Origin: JBDTOX01 sp039933015
GTDB lineage: Bacteria > Pseudomonadota > Gammaproteobacteria > Burkholderiales > Methylophilaceae
Length of the DNA stretch: 36,159 nucleotides
Reading direction: 5' to 3'
Assembly: GCA_039933015.1 (NCBI GenBank)
Contig: JBDTOX010000028.1
Coordinates: 1-36,159, forward strand
The position numbers were made by a program, and so were the translations under genes. Shown here in pieces: positions 8,446 through 16,418 of this stretch. Below the pieces are notes generated by a model, which saw nothing but the letters and a program-made list of their open reading frames with translations, made no database searches and was not told the DNA's origin. Numbering within the stretch: the stretch's first letter is position 1; every line of letters begins with the position of its first letter.

Positions 8446-10077
8446 TCAGGTTATCACCGTCGGTGTATCGCGCCCTGTGCGCTGTTTTAGTTCTGAAATC
8501 TGCAATGCCATCTGTATCATCTCGGCCAAGGCCACCTGCGCATCCAGATGATGGTTTGCCGCATCCGGCTCAAACGCTTCCAGATAGATACGCAAAGTCG
8601 CGCCTTCCGTTCCGGTGCCTGACAGACGGAACACGATACGCGAGCCATCCTCGAACAGGATGCGTACACCCTGTCCAGTACTGACGCTGCCGTCGATAGG
8701 ATCGGTGTAGCTGAAGTCATCGCAGCTTTTCACCACATAGCGCCCAAACCTGGCACCCGTTAATCCGTCAAAACTTACGTGCAAATGCTGCATAACGCCG
8801 TTAGCGGCATCAATCGGCAAAGCCTCGTAGTCATGACGAGAATACACATTGCGGCCGTATTGCAGCCAGTGCCGCTTGACGACAGTTTCCACCGACTGCC
8901 GCTTGATGGCCAATATATTGAGCCAGAACAGCACCGCCCACAGCCCATCCTTTTCGCGCACATGGTCAGAGCCGGTACCGAAACTTTCTTCGCCGCACAG
9001 CGTGACCTTGCCGGCATCCATCAGGTTGCCGAAAAATTTCCAGCCAGTCGGTGTTTCAAAACACGGGACATCCAAGGCCTGTGCCACGCGGTCCACTGCG
9101 GCACTGGTCGGCATGGAGCGCGCAACACCGGCAAGGCCTTGGACATAGCCAGGCGCCAGCTTGGCGTTGGCGGCAATCAGCGCCAGGCTATCGGACGGTG
9201 TCACAAAGAAATGCTTGCCGAGTATCATGTTGCGGTCGCCGTCACCATCCGAGGCCGCACCGAAATCGGGTGCATTCTCGCCATACATGACCTCCACCAG
9301 ATCATGCGCATAGGTCAGGTTGGGGTCGGGATGGCCACCGCCGAAGTCTTCCAGCGGTTCGGCATTCATCACGCTATCCTTGGCTGCCCCCAGGCGATTG
9401 AGCAGAATCTCGCGGGCATAAGGCCCGGTCACCGCATGCATGGCATCGAACTTGATGCGAAAGCTACCGGCCAGCAAGCTGCGAATCGTATTGAAATCAA
9501 ACAGGGATTCCATGAGCTCGGCATAATCGGCCACCGGGTCTATCACCTCGACTTGCATGTCGCCGAGATCGCTTACCCCTTGCACATCCAGCGCGATGTC
9601 AGCAGCTTGCAATATTTTGTATTGACTGATTTTTTTGCTGTTAGCAAAAATAGCCTCGGTCACCTTCTCCGGCGCCGGGCCGCCGTTTGCAGTATTGTAT
9701 TTGATGCCGAAATCGCCATCAGGGCCGCCGGGGTTATGGCTGGCAGAAAGTATGATGCCGCCGTATGTCTGATATTTACGGATGATGCAGGAAGCCGCCG
9801 GCGTAGAAAGTATGCCGCCCTGCCCCACCAGCACGCGGCTAAAGCCATTGGCTGCAGCCATTTTCAGAATAATCTGGATAGCCTGGCGATTGTAATAGCG
9901 CCCATCGCCACCCACGGTAAGGGTTGCACCTAAAGGCGCGTCGATCGTATCAAAAATGCTTTGAACAAAATTTTCCAGATAGTTAGACTGCTGGAATACC
10001 GGCACACGCTTGCGCAGGCCTGAAGTACCGGGCTTTTGGTCATTGAAGGGTGCGGTCTGAACTAGCTGAACAGTCAT
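8446..10077 (-). CDS. pgm: Alpha-D-glucose phosphate-specific phosphoglucomutase
   Basis: A 543-residue cytoplasmic enzyme that interconverts glucose 1-phosphate and glucose 6-phosphate. It is the long eukaryote-like Pgm form. The phosphoserine is S113 in the SASHNPGGPDGDFGIKYN block. The metal loop is D277-G-D279-G-D281-R. The sugar loop GEESFG is at 362-367. The N-terminal GTSGLRKRV motif is at about 17-25. The ATG at 10077 has a GAAAGA about ten bases upstream. It is divergent from tRNA-Lys and convergent with the EF-hand gene. It is a different subfamily from the AlgC-type mutase at 5704. Confidence 0.96.
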   Translation of the reverse strand: MTVQLVQTAPFNDQKPGTSGLRKRVPVFQQSNYLENFVQSIFDTIDAPLGATLTVGGDGRYYNRQAIQIILKMAAANGFSRVLVGQGGILSTPAASCIIRKYQTYGGIILSASHNPGGPDGDFGIKYNTANGGPAPEKVTEAIFANSKKISQYKILQAADIALDVQGVSDLGDMQVEVIDPVADYAELMESLFDFNTIRSLLAGSFRIKFDAMHAVTGPYAREILLNRLGAAKDSVMNAEPLEDFGGGHPDPNLTYAHDLVEVMYGENAPDFGAASDGDGDRNMILGKHFFVTPSDSLALIAANAKLAPGYVQGLAGVARSMPTSAAVDRVAQALDVPCFETPTGWKFFGNLMDAGKVTLCGEESFGTGSDHVREKDGLWAVLFWLNILAIKRQSVETVVKRHWLQYGRNVYSRHDYEALPIDAANGVMQHLHVSFDGLTGARFGRYVVKSCDDFSYTDPIDGSVSTGQGVRILFEDGSRIVFRLSGTGTEGATLRIYLEAFEPDAANHHLDAQVALAEMIQMALQISELKQRTGRDTPTVIT

Positions 10078-10105
10078 AGTTGTGGTCTTTCATGATTGCC
10101 TGAGG

Positions 10106-10134
10106 TTGACACAAAGGAGCTTTATCTTGATAAT
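10106..10134 (+). promoter_or_regulatory. Near-consensus sigma-70 promoter of tRNA-Lys
   Basis: TTGACA at 10106-10111 and GATAAT at 10129-10134 with a 17-base spacer, 24 bases before the mature tRNA. A GC-rich stretch (GCGCGG) directly after the -10 fits the discriminator of stringently controlled stable RNA promoters. Confidence 0.85.
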
Positions 10135-10158
10135 GCGCGGCTCCAAACGCAGTAAATT

Positions 10159-10234
10159 GGGAGATTAGCTCAGTTGGTAGAGCAGCGGACTCTTAATCCG
10201 TTTGTCCGGGGTTCGACCCCCCGATCTCCCACCA
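10159..10234 (+). tRNA. tRNA-Lys (anticodon CTT)
   Basis: A complete 76-base cloverleaf with encoded CCA. The acceptor stem is GGGAGAT with ATCTCCC and discriminator A. The D arm has AGTTGGTA. The anticodon loop is CTCTTAA, so the anticodon is CTT, reading AAG. The T arm is CCGGGGTTCGACCCCCCG. Promoter and terminator are both close by, so it is a single-gene transcript. Confidence 0.97.
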
Positions 10235-10250
10235 ATTATACTATGCAATA

Positions 10251-10283
10251 AAAAAACGGCTCACAGCGATGTGAGCCGTTTTT
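10251..10283 (+). terminator. Rho-independent terminator of tRNA-Lys
   Basis: Perfect 11-bp stem AACGGCTCACA (10255-10265) with TGTGAGCCGTT (10270-10280), a GCGA loop, then a T run. It starts 17 bases after the CCA end. Confidence 0.92.
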
Positions 10284-10350
10284 GCTTGTGGCGCCCATGG
10301 TCGATTGCAGGTTTCCCACCCCGCAGCAGCATCGTCTATCTCTTGCCAAA

Positions 10351-10857
10351 TTATGTATTTTCTTTTTTCAAGCTCTCAAACTCATCCCATGACACTTCAG
10401 AGACTTTGTACTCAGCTTGGGCTTTAGCCAGGGCATGCCCCTCCACAATATATAAATCGTCACTCGACAGGTTATCTCCATCCAGGGTTGTCATGGCATC
10501 GTTATGAAGCGGGACTGGAAACCGCCAGTAAACTTTCTCCACCACGTTGCCTGTAATTTTGAATATATGAGATATCAGATTACTTTCCAAAATGTTGGAG
10601 TAACGAAATCGCTTTAATGGTTGAGATTCTATAAAGATAACGAAGTGATTATTACCCTCTACTTTATAGCAAGCCACCTGAACTTCTGCTCCGCTATTCC
10701 TGAAATATTCAGTTATGAATTCTGTTATGTTTTCAATCGATTTGTTGAGCCGTCTTTTCTTGTGGAAGATATACAAAATGTATGTCAGTAGAATAACGAT
10801 ATCGGCCACAACAATGTACACCGCCAAGGAATCCAAACTAATCGTCAATGTAAACAT
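10351..10857 (-). CDS. Unknown single-pass membrane protein, 168 residues
   Basis: I do not recognise this family. It has a single membrane segment (about residues 10-31), a basic stretch (HKKRRLNK) that should be cytoplasmic, and a soluble domain of about 135 residues with several beta-like stretches and an acidic C-terminus. A good AAGGAA lies seven bases before the ATG at 10857. The base composition is clearly more AT-rich than the neighbours, and it stands alone between tRNA-Lys and the Tim44 gene. That suggests acquisition by transfer, but this is inference. Confidence 0.7.
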   Translation of the reverse strand: MFTLTISLDSLAVYIVVADIVILLTYILYIFHKKRRLNKSIENITEFITEYFRNSGAEVQVACYKVEGNNHFVIFIESQPLKRFRYSNILESNLISHIFKITGNVVEKVYWRFPVPLHNDAMTTLDGDNLSSDDLYIVEGHALAKAQAEYKVSEVSWDEFESLKKENT

Positions 10858-11143
10858 GACATTTCCTTATTATTGTTAGGTTGCATTTGTTATTTCCCAA
10901 ACAATGCAACTCTTGCACGTGAATTAGTTCATTTTTTTCACGATTATCAGCAGGCTGTCGATCAGTTCGTTGCTACCCGGCATTGCTACTCTTCGCAAAG
11001 CTACGGCATCGGGTACGGCATGGGCATAACGCTCAACCATCACGCTGGATCAGTTATTCTTGCAACCGTACTTCCGAGCTCAATAATGGTATGACAAGAA
11101 GTAGGTTGCAGCCCATGCTGTTATATGTAAAAAAGTGCTGCCG

Positions 11144-11992
11144 TTAATGGGTGACCGCTTGCTGAAGACCCGCTATTAGCCACGCTGCCTTATCATCTCG
11201 CAGGTCCTTCTGCACATGCCAGATTTCATCCACAATTTCCGGCGCGCCATTGTTCTCACGCAACTGCCCTGTGAAGCGCACACTGGCTATCGAAAAATCT
11301 TTTTCATCGGCGACTTCCAGCAATTCAGCATTGATTGAGATGACATCCGTCTTTTGCGCAGCATCACCACGCTCTTGCATCTGCATTGAAATTTCAGCGA
11401 ACATTTCCGGCGTGGTGTAATCACGAATATCGTTCAAATCCTTGCGGTCATTAGCCGCTTGCAAACGGATGAAAGACGCTTTTGCATTGCGGAGAAATTT
11501 ATCCACCGGAAAGTCATGAGGAATATTGGCTGCAAAAGAGGTTGCTGTAGCGTCCGCATGGCTGCCAACATAGACTGGTTGCTGCTGGGTGTCCGAAGCC
11601 CTGTACGGGGCGCCAGCGCCTGCGTATTGCATGGCCGGGCGCTGCGAATTTCTGAATCTCGAAATCAAGAACAACACGGCCCCTGCCGCCAGCAATGCCA
11701 GCAGCATTGATCCCATGGCACCGCCCAAGCCACTCCCGGCAAATAGCGATGCCAGCCCGGCACCGATTGCCAGGCCAGCTAACGGGCCCAGCCACTTGTT
11801 GCCACCCGCTGTTGCGGGGGCGGATGCGGGTTTGGCTGGGGCAGGCTCAGGTGTGTTCTGGGCCTGCTTTTGCGTTATTGCACGTTGTTTACCGAAGCTG
11901 CCTCCGCCGCCTAGGCGCTTGGCTTCTGCTACAGGTGCAAACAAACTCAGGCAGGTTAAGGTAACCGTCAGCAGCATCAAAAATCGTCGCAT
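11144..11992 (-). CDS. Tim44-like domain protein
   Basis: A 282-residue protein of the bacterial Tim44-like group (COG4395 type). It has a signal sequence (about 1-24, ending AEA), a Gly-rich LGGGGSFGKQRA stretch that is typical of the family, and an Ala/Pro linker. One or two hydrophobic segments follow (about 70-110), then a C-terminal Tim44 domain (about 155-280). The domain binds membranes in mitochondria; the bacterial role is unknown. An AGGA lies seven bases before the ATG at 11992. It is monocistronic by appearance. Confidence 0.87.
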   Translation of the reverse strand: MRRFLMLLTVTLTCLSLFAPVAEAKRLGGGGSFGKQRAITQKQAQNTPEPAPAKPASAPATAGGNKWLGPLAGLAIGAGLASLFAGSGLGGAMGSMLLALLAAGAVLFLISRFRNSQRPAMQYAGAGAPYRASDTQQQPVYVGSHADATATSFAANIPHDFPVDKFLRNAKASFIRLQAANDRKDLNDIRDYTTPEMFAEISMQMQERGDAAQKTDVISINAELLEVADEKDFSIASVRFTGQLRENNGAPEIVDEIWHVQKDLRDDKAAWLIAGLQQAVTH

Positions 11993-12002
11993 ATAATCCT
12001 CG

Positions 12003-12323
12003 TCAATGGGTAAATCTTAAAGTGACGCGAAGTCTAACAGTTAATTTCCGATGTTTGAAATTGGGCATGTGTGAAGCGCCTAGTCTCCACCAGACACTTT
12101 CAAGCATGCTGAAATACTGCTTTTCGTGCTGGCTAACCAGATGACATAAGCAGCCAAGGCTGTTATTTACTCCACTGTCTTGGATGGCTGACGCTGTGTT
12201 AACCAACGAATTCAGGCCACGACCCACAGGCAGTAACAGGGAATAATCCAGCGCTATCCGCAAATAGGAAAACCCCGCGGACAAGCCTGCTACAATGGCA
12301 ATTGCCAAGATAATTGATACCAT
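12003..12323 (-). CDS. Doubtful hypothetical ORF upstream of the Tim44-like gene
   Basis: An open frame of 106 codons with a hydrophobic first half (about residues 1-32) and a low-complexity basic end. It starts with ATG at 12323, has no clear ribosome site and matches no family I know. The stop lies 10 bases before the Tim44-like gene on the same strand, which is compatible with an operon. It may equally be the non-coding upstream region of both divergent genes. Nothing else is visible between 11993 and 12338. Confidence 0.22.
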   Translation of the reverse strand: MVSIILAIAIVAGLSAGFSYLRIALDYSLLLPVGRGLNSLVNTASAIQDSGVNNSLGCLCHLVSQHEKQYFSMLESVWWRLGASHMPNFKHRKLTVRLRVTLRFTH

Positions 12324-12338
12324 GGAAAGTGACCTAAA

Positions 12339-12848
12339 ATGAAAAACCTTCCTCCAAAAAGAGAGTTTGTTGAAGCATTAAGCAAGGCTTATGAAACGCT
12401 GCTGGAAAATGCCTTGCAGAAGGCGCATCAAAGCGGCGCCATTTTCCATCAGGTCATTGATGAGATTCGGGATGATATTGCAGGCCTGAATAGCCTTACC
12501 CAGGATGAAGTAGTCCTGCTGAAAGAATATATCAAACGTGACCTCACGGATGCGGCGACCTATGTAGACACAACCGGCAAGGAGCTGAAAGATTGGCTAG
12601 GGTTTGACCTGGCTTTGATTGAAAGCAGATTCTGGGAAAATTTTTCCAAAGCCGCCGACAAAACCACACTCGAGCTGCTGCAAATACAACGTGACGCGAA
12701 AGCTACTGAATATTCTACTGGGGAACTCGCCGGGATAGGCAGCCTGGTGTGTGATGAATGCGCTACAACATTGCATTTTCACAAGCCGGGGCATATTCCG
12801 CCTTGTCCTAAATGCCATCACACGCATTTCCATCGCTACGGCCTTTAA
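12339..12848 (+). CDS. Zinc-ribbon protein of the DUF1451 (YbeL-like) family
   Basis: A 169-residue soluble protein. The first 130 residues are predicted helical and charged. The C-terminus is a zinc ribbon with C-D-E-C (about 146-149) and C-P-K-C (about 162-165), followed by HHTHFHRYGL. This is the architecture of the DUF1451 family, whose best known member is E. coli YbeL; the function is unknown. The ribosome site is a weak GGAAAG before the ATG. The gene is 64 bases upstream of the HAD phosphatase and may be cotranscribed with it. Confidence 0.82.
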   Translation: MKNLPPKREFVEALSKAYETLLENALQKAHQSGAIFHQVIDEIRDDIAGLNSLTQDEVVLLKEYIKRDLTDAATYVDTTGKELKDWLGFDLALIESRFWENFSKAADKTTLELLQIQRDAKATEYSTGELAGIGSLVCDECATTLHFHKPGHIPPCPKCHHTHFHRYGL

Positions 12849-12912
12849 GGAACGACAGCCACACGCACAACCCCATTATCAAGTAGATATCGGTTAAATT
12901 GAAAGGACCAGA

Positions 12913-13692
12913 ATGAACTCTTTCACTTCCGCCAAAGGTGTCTTATTCGATCTTGACGGTGTGCTTTATATTGGCTCGCACGCAATTGAAGGCGCTATCG
13001 AATCCGTAAATAAAATTCGGGCGCAGGGTATCACCTGCCGCTTTATCACCAACACCAGCACACTATCCCTGTTATCGCTGCAAAAAAAAATCAATGCCCT
13101 AGGCTTTTCCCTGGCTGCTGAAGAAATCATCAGCGCGCCGCAGGCCGCATTGCGCTACCTGCAACACCAGTCCGATCCGGTTTGCCGCTTGTTGCTCGCA
13201 GAAAATGTGAAAAAAGATTTTGCGCACATTCGACAATCAGATACGGCAGCCGATCACATCGTCATCGGGGATATTGGCGATGCCTGGTCTTATCGCTTAC
13301 TCAATGAAGTATTCAATTGCCTGATGAATGGAGCCAAGCTGATCGCCATACACAAGAATCGATGCTGGCAGACCGAACAGGGATTGCAGATGGATATCGG
13401 AGGATTTGTCCATGCGCTGGAATATGCCAGCGGGGCAAAAGCAATGATCCTAGGCAAGCCATCTACTGATTTTTTTCAAATCGCTATCGATGACATGCAG
13501 CTAAAGCCTTCTGAAGTCGTCATGATAGGGGATGACATTGATGCGGATGTGGGGGGTGCCCAGCAGGCAGGGCTGAAAGGTATTCTGGTACGCACCGGGA
13601 AATACCGGCAGCCTTACGTTGCAGCCTCATCGATCAAACCGGATTTGATCATCGATTCCATCAAGGATTTACCCGGCGTGCTAGGCTTGTAA
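12913..13692 (+). CDS. HAD-IIA phosphatase (LHPP/TIGR01458-like)
   Basis: A 259-residue HAD-superfamily hydrolase of subclass IIA. Motif I is FDLDGVLY (about 12-19), with the aspartate nucleophile and the acid/base two residues later. Motif II is FITNTS (about 44-49). Motif III lysine is in ILGKPS (about 178-183), and motif IV is VMIGDDIDADVGGAQ (about 202-216). The size and the cap fit the group that includes mammalian phospholysine/phosphohistidine pyrophosphatase LHPP. The true substrate cannot be read from sequence. An AAAGGA lies before the ATG. Confidence 0.88.
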   Translation: MNSFTSAKGVLFDLDGVLYIGSHAIEGAIESVNKIRAQGITCRFITNTSTLSLLSLQKKINALGFSLAAEEIISAPQAALRYLQHQSDPVCRLLLAENVKKDFAHIRQSDTAADHIVIGDIGDAWSYRLLNEVFNCLMNGAKLIAIHKNRCWQTEQGLQMDIGGFVHALEYASGAKAMILGKPSTDFFQIAIDDMQLKPSEVVMIGDDIDADVGGAQQAGLKGILVRTGKYRQPYVAASSIKPDLIIDSIKDLPGVLGL

Positions 13693-13714
13693 GCTTTTTT
13701 CATGCTTATTCGAG

Positions 13715-13720
13715 TATAAT
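13715..13720 (+). promoter_or_regulatory. Likely -10 element of the aryl polyene operon
   Basis: A TATAAT at 13715-13720, 72 bases before the ACP start. It lies in the only gap (100 bases) before a run of about 11 kb of overlapping or closely spaced genes. The -35 region is a T-rich stretch without a good hexamer, so the element may need an activator. Confidence 0.45.
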
Positions 13721-13792
13721 TCTTAGCAAATTTCCCAGTAATAATTTCTCAGTAACGATCCGGGTTCGGCTCTCATTTAGTTAAAGATCATC

Positions 13793-14083
13793 ATGGTAGA
13801 AAACATCTCAGGTATGAATGAAAATGACGCAGCCTTACAACGCGAAATTGCAGCGCTTATGGTGGAGGCATTGAATCTTGATGTTTCCGCAGCAGAAATA
13901 GCGCCTGATGCGCCACTATATGGCAAGGGTCTTGGGCTCGATTCCATCGACATACTGGAGGTTGCCTTGGTGGTGTCCAAGCGCTATGGCCTGCAATTGA
14001 AGGCGGATAGTGAAGACAATCACCGTATTTTCAGTTCACTGCGTAGCCTGGCCGAATATGTGGCCACTCACAGAAAGCCCTGA
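13793..14083 (+). CDS. Acyl carrier protein of the aryl polyene locus
   Basis: A 96-residue ACP. The phosphopantetheine serine is S51 in LGLDSIDILE, the standard DS(I/L) motif. It should carry the starter hydroxybenzoyl group and the growing polyene. The ATG at 13793 is used; an internal ATG at 13814 would also give a full domain. It is the first gene of the plus-strand operon, and its stop overlaps the next start (TGATG). Described aryl polyene clusters usually have two ACPs; only this one is visible here. Confidence 0.92.
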   Translation: MVENISGMNENDAALQREIAALMVEALNLDVSAAEIAPDAPLYGKGLGLDSIDILEVALVVSKRYGLQLKADSEDNHRIFSSLRSLAEYVATHRKP

Positions 14084-14727
14084 TGCCTGCATTCATCCGG
14101 ACTGCACGCCGGGTTGGCATTGCGGCGCTGATTATCACTTACGCCGCGCTTGTGCATCATGTGAACGCATCCGGGCAGGCGAGCATGCTGGGTGCACTAT
14201 TAGCGGTAGCGCCAGTCATAGCGATTAGCCTGACGCTGGCATGTAACCCCAGCTCACGGCTGGGAGGACTGTCCTTGTTGGCGGGTACCGGTATTGTGGC
14301 GTGGGCCGGGTGGTCATTGATCGAGCATCATTCCGGCTTCATATTCTGGATGCAGGATGTGAGCCTGATGCTTATTTTATTCATGACTTTCGGCCGTACC
14401 TTGCTGGCAGGCCGCAAACCGCTATGTGTCTACTTCGCAGAGATGATCCATGGCCCGCTGCAGCCGTCGCATGAGCATTATGCACGCCGGGTAACATGGG
14501 CGTGGGTGGTATTTTTTGGCCTAATGGCGCTGACTTCCACGCTGCTGTTTTTTTTCGCGCCATTGGCAAATTGGTCGATATTTGTAAATTTCCTCACCTT
14601 GCCGCTAATTGCGCTGATGTTCATGATTGAATACCGGGTACGCCGACGCGTTATCCCGGATATGCCTCCTGGTCATATTCTCGATGCTGTAAGGGCGTAT
14701 TTGAATACTTCCGCCCGCACTTTTTAA
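14083..14727 (+). CDS. Aryl polyene-associated integral membrane protein (COG4648-like)
   Basis: A 214-residue membrane protein with about five or six hydrophobic segments and a basic C-terminal tail. A protein of this type follows the ACP in aryl polyene clusters, where it is listed as a COG4648 membrane protein of unknown role. The conserved-looking FGRTLLAGRKPLCVYFAEMIHGPL loop lies near the middle. The start codon overlaps the ACP stop by one base. Function is not known; a role in anchoring the synthase at the membrane is only a guess. Confidence 0.8.
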   Translation: MPAFIRTARRVGIAALIITYAALVHHVNASGQASMLGALLAVAPVIAISLTLACNPSSRLGGLSLLAGTGIVAWAGWSLIEHHSGFIFWMQDVSLMLILFMTFGRTLLAGRKPLCVYFAEMIHGPLQPSHEHYARRVTWAWVVFFGLMALTSTLLFFFAPLANWSIFVNFLTLPLIALMFMIEYRVRRRVIPDMPPGHILDAVRAYLNTSARTF

Positions 14728-14757
14728 TAGCTACATTCGCTTAATAGCTACTCGCGC
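14724..14757 (+). repeat. Tandem 17-bp repeat between membrane protein and ligase genes
   Basis: TTAATAGCTACATTCGC (14724-14740) is followed directly by TTAATAGCTACTCGCGC (14741-14757); the first 11 bases are identical. The first copy contains the stop codon of the membrane protein gene. The second copy ends three bases before the ligase ATG, and takes the place where a ribosome site would be. Confidence 0.7.
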
Positions 14758-14760
14758 GCA

Positions 14761-16101
14761 ATGCCTACACTTCCCCTGCTGACACATGCTACGCTGGACC
14801 AGACCATGGCTTGGCGCCAAGGGGCTGCCATTACGGTGCAGCAATTTCTTGGTGATGTTGCCCACCTTGCAGCCATGCTGCCCGCCGGCAAGCATGTGCT
14901 CAATATTTGCCGCGACCGCTATCACTTTAGCGTGGGGCTGGCAGCCGCGATGGTCACGGACAAGGTAAGCCTGCTGCCACCCACGCATACCTCAGAGATG
15001 GTGCGGCAGCTCCAGGCTTACTCTGCCGATGTGTTTTGCCTGCATGACAGTGAGGATTGCGAAACCGCATTGCCCTTGCTGCGCTACCCCGCCATGCCGG
15101 ACGCACCTGTTGCGCCCATGGCTATCCCGCAAATAGATAGCCGGCAGCTGGTCGCCATCGTGTTTACCTCCGGCTCCACCAGCGCACCGATACCGCATGC
15201 GAAAACCTGGGGCTCGCTGGTAAAGAATGTGCGCGCGCAGGCCATGCGACTGGGCTTGGAGCAAGGCACGCGCTATACCATTTTGGGTACCGTACCGCCG
15301 CAACACATGTATGGTTTTGAATCGACGGTCCTGCTGCCGCTGCAAAGCGGAAACGCATTGAGCAGTGCGCAGCCGTTCTATCCCGCGGATATTCGCAGTG
15401 CCATTGAGGCTATCCCCGGGCCGCGGGTCTTGGCCTCTACACCCTTGCATCTGCGATTGCTGCTGGAGGCCGGGCTGGCGATGCCCGAGGCGGCGCTGGT
15501 GTTATCCGCCACCGCACCACTGTCGACCCAACTGGCGCAGAAGATAGAATCCAGCTTTCATGCGCCGCTACTGGAAATATACGGCAGTACCGAAACCGGC
15601 CAGATCGCTACGCGTCGCACCGTGCAGACCCCGGAGTGGCAACTGTTCCCCGCAGTACAACTCACGCAGCAAGGTGAACACATGTGGGCTGCCGAAGGGC
15701 ATATAGAGCTCCCCGTTGCCCTCAATGACATCATTGAACTCACCACCGATGACCGCTTCCTGCTGCACGGACGGCAACAGGATCTCATCAACATTGCCGG
15801 CAAACGCAGCTCGCTGAGCAGCCTCAATCACCATCTGAATGCCATAGCAGGCATGATAGACGGCGCGTTTTACATGCCAGAAGAGACCCATGACCACGTC
15901 ACCCGGCTTTGTGCCTGCGTGGTCGCGCCCGGCTTGAGCGCTCAAACCATCATGACGGCATTGCGCGCATGCATGGATCCGGTATTTTTGCCGCGGCCAC
16001 TACTATTCGTCCCTGCGCTGCCGCGTAACAGCACCGGGAAACTGCCGGGCGAAGCCCTGCAAAAGCTGGTCGAATCCCATATGGCTCAGAATACTGCATG
16101 A
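14761..16101 (+). CDS. AMP-ligase for the aromatic starter (xanthomonadin/aryl polyene type)
   Basis: A 446-residue ANL-superfamily adenylating enzyme. The phosphate-binding A3 motif FTSGSTSAPIPHAK is at 135-148, EIYGSTETG (A5) at 272-280, GRQQDLINIAGKR (A8) at about 337-349, and the catalytic lysine K427 is in the A10 motif PRNSTGK. It is shorter than typical acyl-CoA synthetases (about 550), as is usual for ligases in these clusters. By context it activates hydroxybenzoate and loads the ACP. The start has no clear Shine-Dalgarno, but the N-terminus is like the family. It overlaps the next gene by four bases. Confidence 0.9.
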   Translation: MPTLPLLTHATLDQTMAWRQGAAITVQQFLGDVAHLAAMLPAGKHVLNICRDRYHFSVGLAAAMVTDKVSLLPPTHTSEMVRQLQAYSADVFCLHDSEDCETALPLLRYPAMPDAPVAPMAIPQIDSRQLVAIVFTSGSTSAPIPHAKTWGSLVKNVRAQAMRLGLEQGTRYTILGTVPPQHMYGFESTVLLPLQSGNALSSAQPFYPADIRSAIEAIPGPRVLASTPLHLRLLLEAGLAMPEAALVLSATAPLSTQLAQKIESSFHAPLLEIYGSTETGQIATRRTVQTPEWQLFPAVQLTQQGEHMWAAEGHIELPVALNDIIELTTDDRFLLHGRQQDLINIAGKRSSLSSLNHHLNAIAGMIDGAFYMPEETHDHVTRLCACVVAPGLSAQTIMTALRACMDPVFLPRPLLFVPALPRNSTGKLPGEALQKLVESHMAQNTA

Positions 16102-16418
16102 AGCAACAGACAATACTAAATATCCCCGTTGACCATCCCGCTTTTGCCGGACATTTTCCAGGCACGCCTATCGTGCCTGGCGTAGTGCTGCTCGACGCCG
16201 CTATACAGGCGATAGTCAGCGCTACGGGGGAGCCACTCAACACCTGGCAGATTAGCGCGGTCAAGTTTCTAAGCCCGCTCAAACCGGGCGAGGCCGTCAT
16301 CATCGAGCATGAAGTACAGGCTAACGGCGGAGTTCGTTTTGATGTACTGGCAGGAGCGCGCCATATTGTTGCCGGTAGCCTGATTATCAATGCAACGACC
16401 CCGAACATCGCGCCATGA
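16098..16418 (+). CDS. FabZ-like hot-dog dehydratase (ApeI-like)
   Basis: A 106-residue single hot-dog domain protein. The signature H19-F-P-G-x-P-I-V-P-G-V-V-L-L-D carries the catalytic histidine. It should remove water from 3-hydroxyacyl-ACP intermediates to give the conjugated chain. It is short compared with FabZ (about 150 residues), as is common for the first dehydratase of aryl polyene clusters. Both ends overlap neighbours by four bases (ATGA type), so translation is likely coupled. Confidence 0.88.
   Translation: MKQQTILNIPVDHPAFAGHFPGTPIVPGVVLLDAAIQAIVSATGEPLNTWQISAVKFLSPLKPGEAVIIEHEVQANGGVRFDVLAGARHIVAGSLIINATTPNIAP

Noticed and set aside
8779..9933. 384-codon open frame on plus opposite pgm
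   Set aside because: Antisense to a full-length phosphoglucomutase; composition is that of a shadow frame.
10159..10234. tRNA-Lys as an integration site for the AT-rich gene beside it
   Set aside because: I looked for a second copy of the tRNA-Lys 3' end in the window and did not notice one, and no integrase is present.
10873..11094. 73-codon frame between the unknown membrane protein and the Tim44-like gene
   Set aside because: Only a TTG start, no ribosome site, no family. The 10858-11143 gap holds nothing else that I can support.
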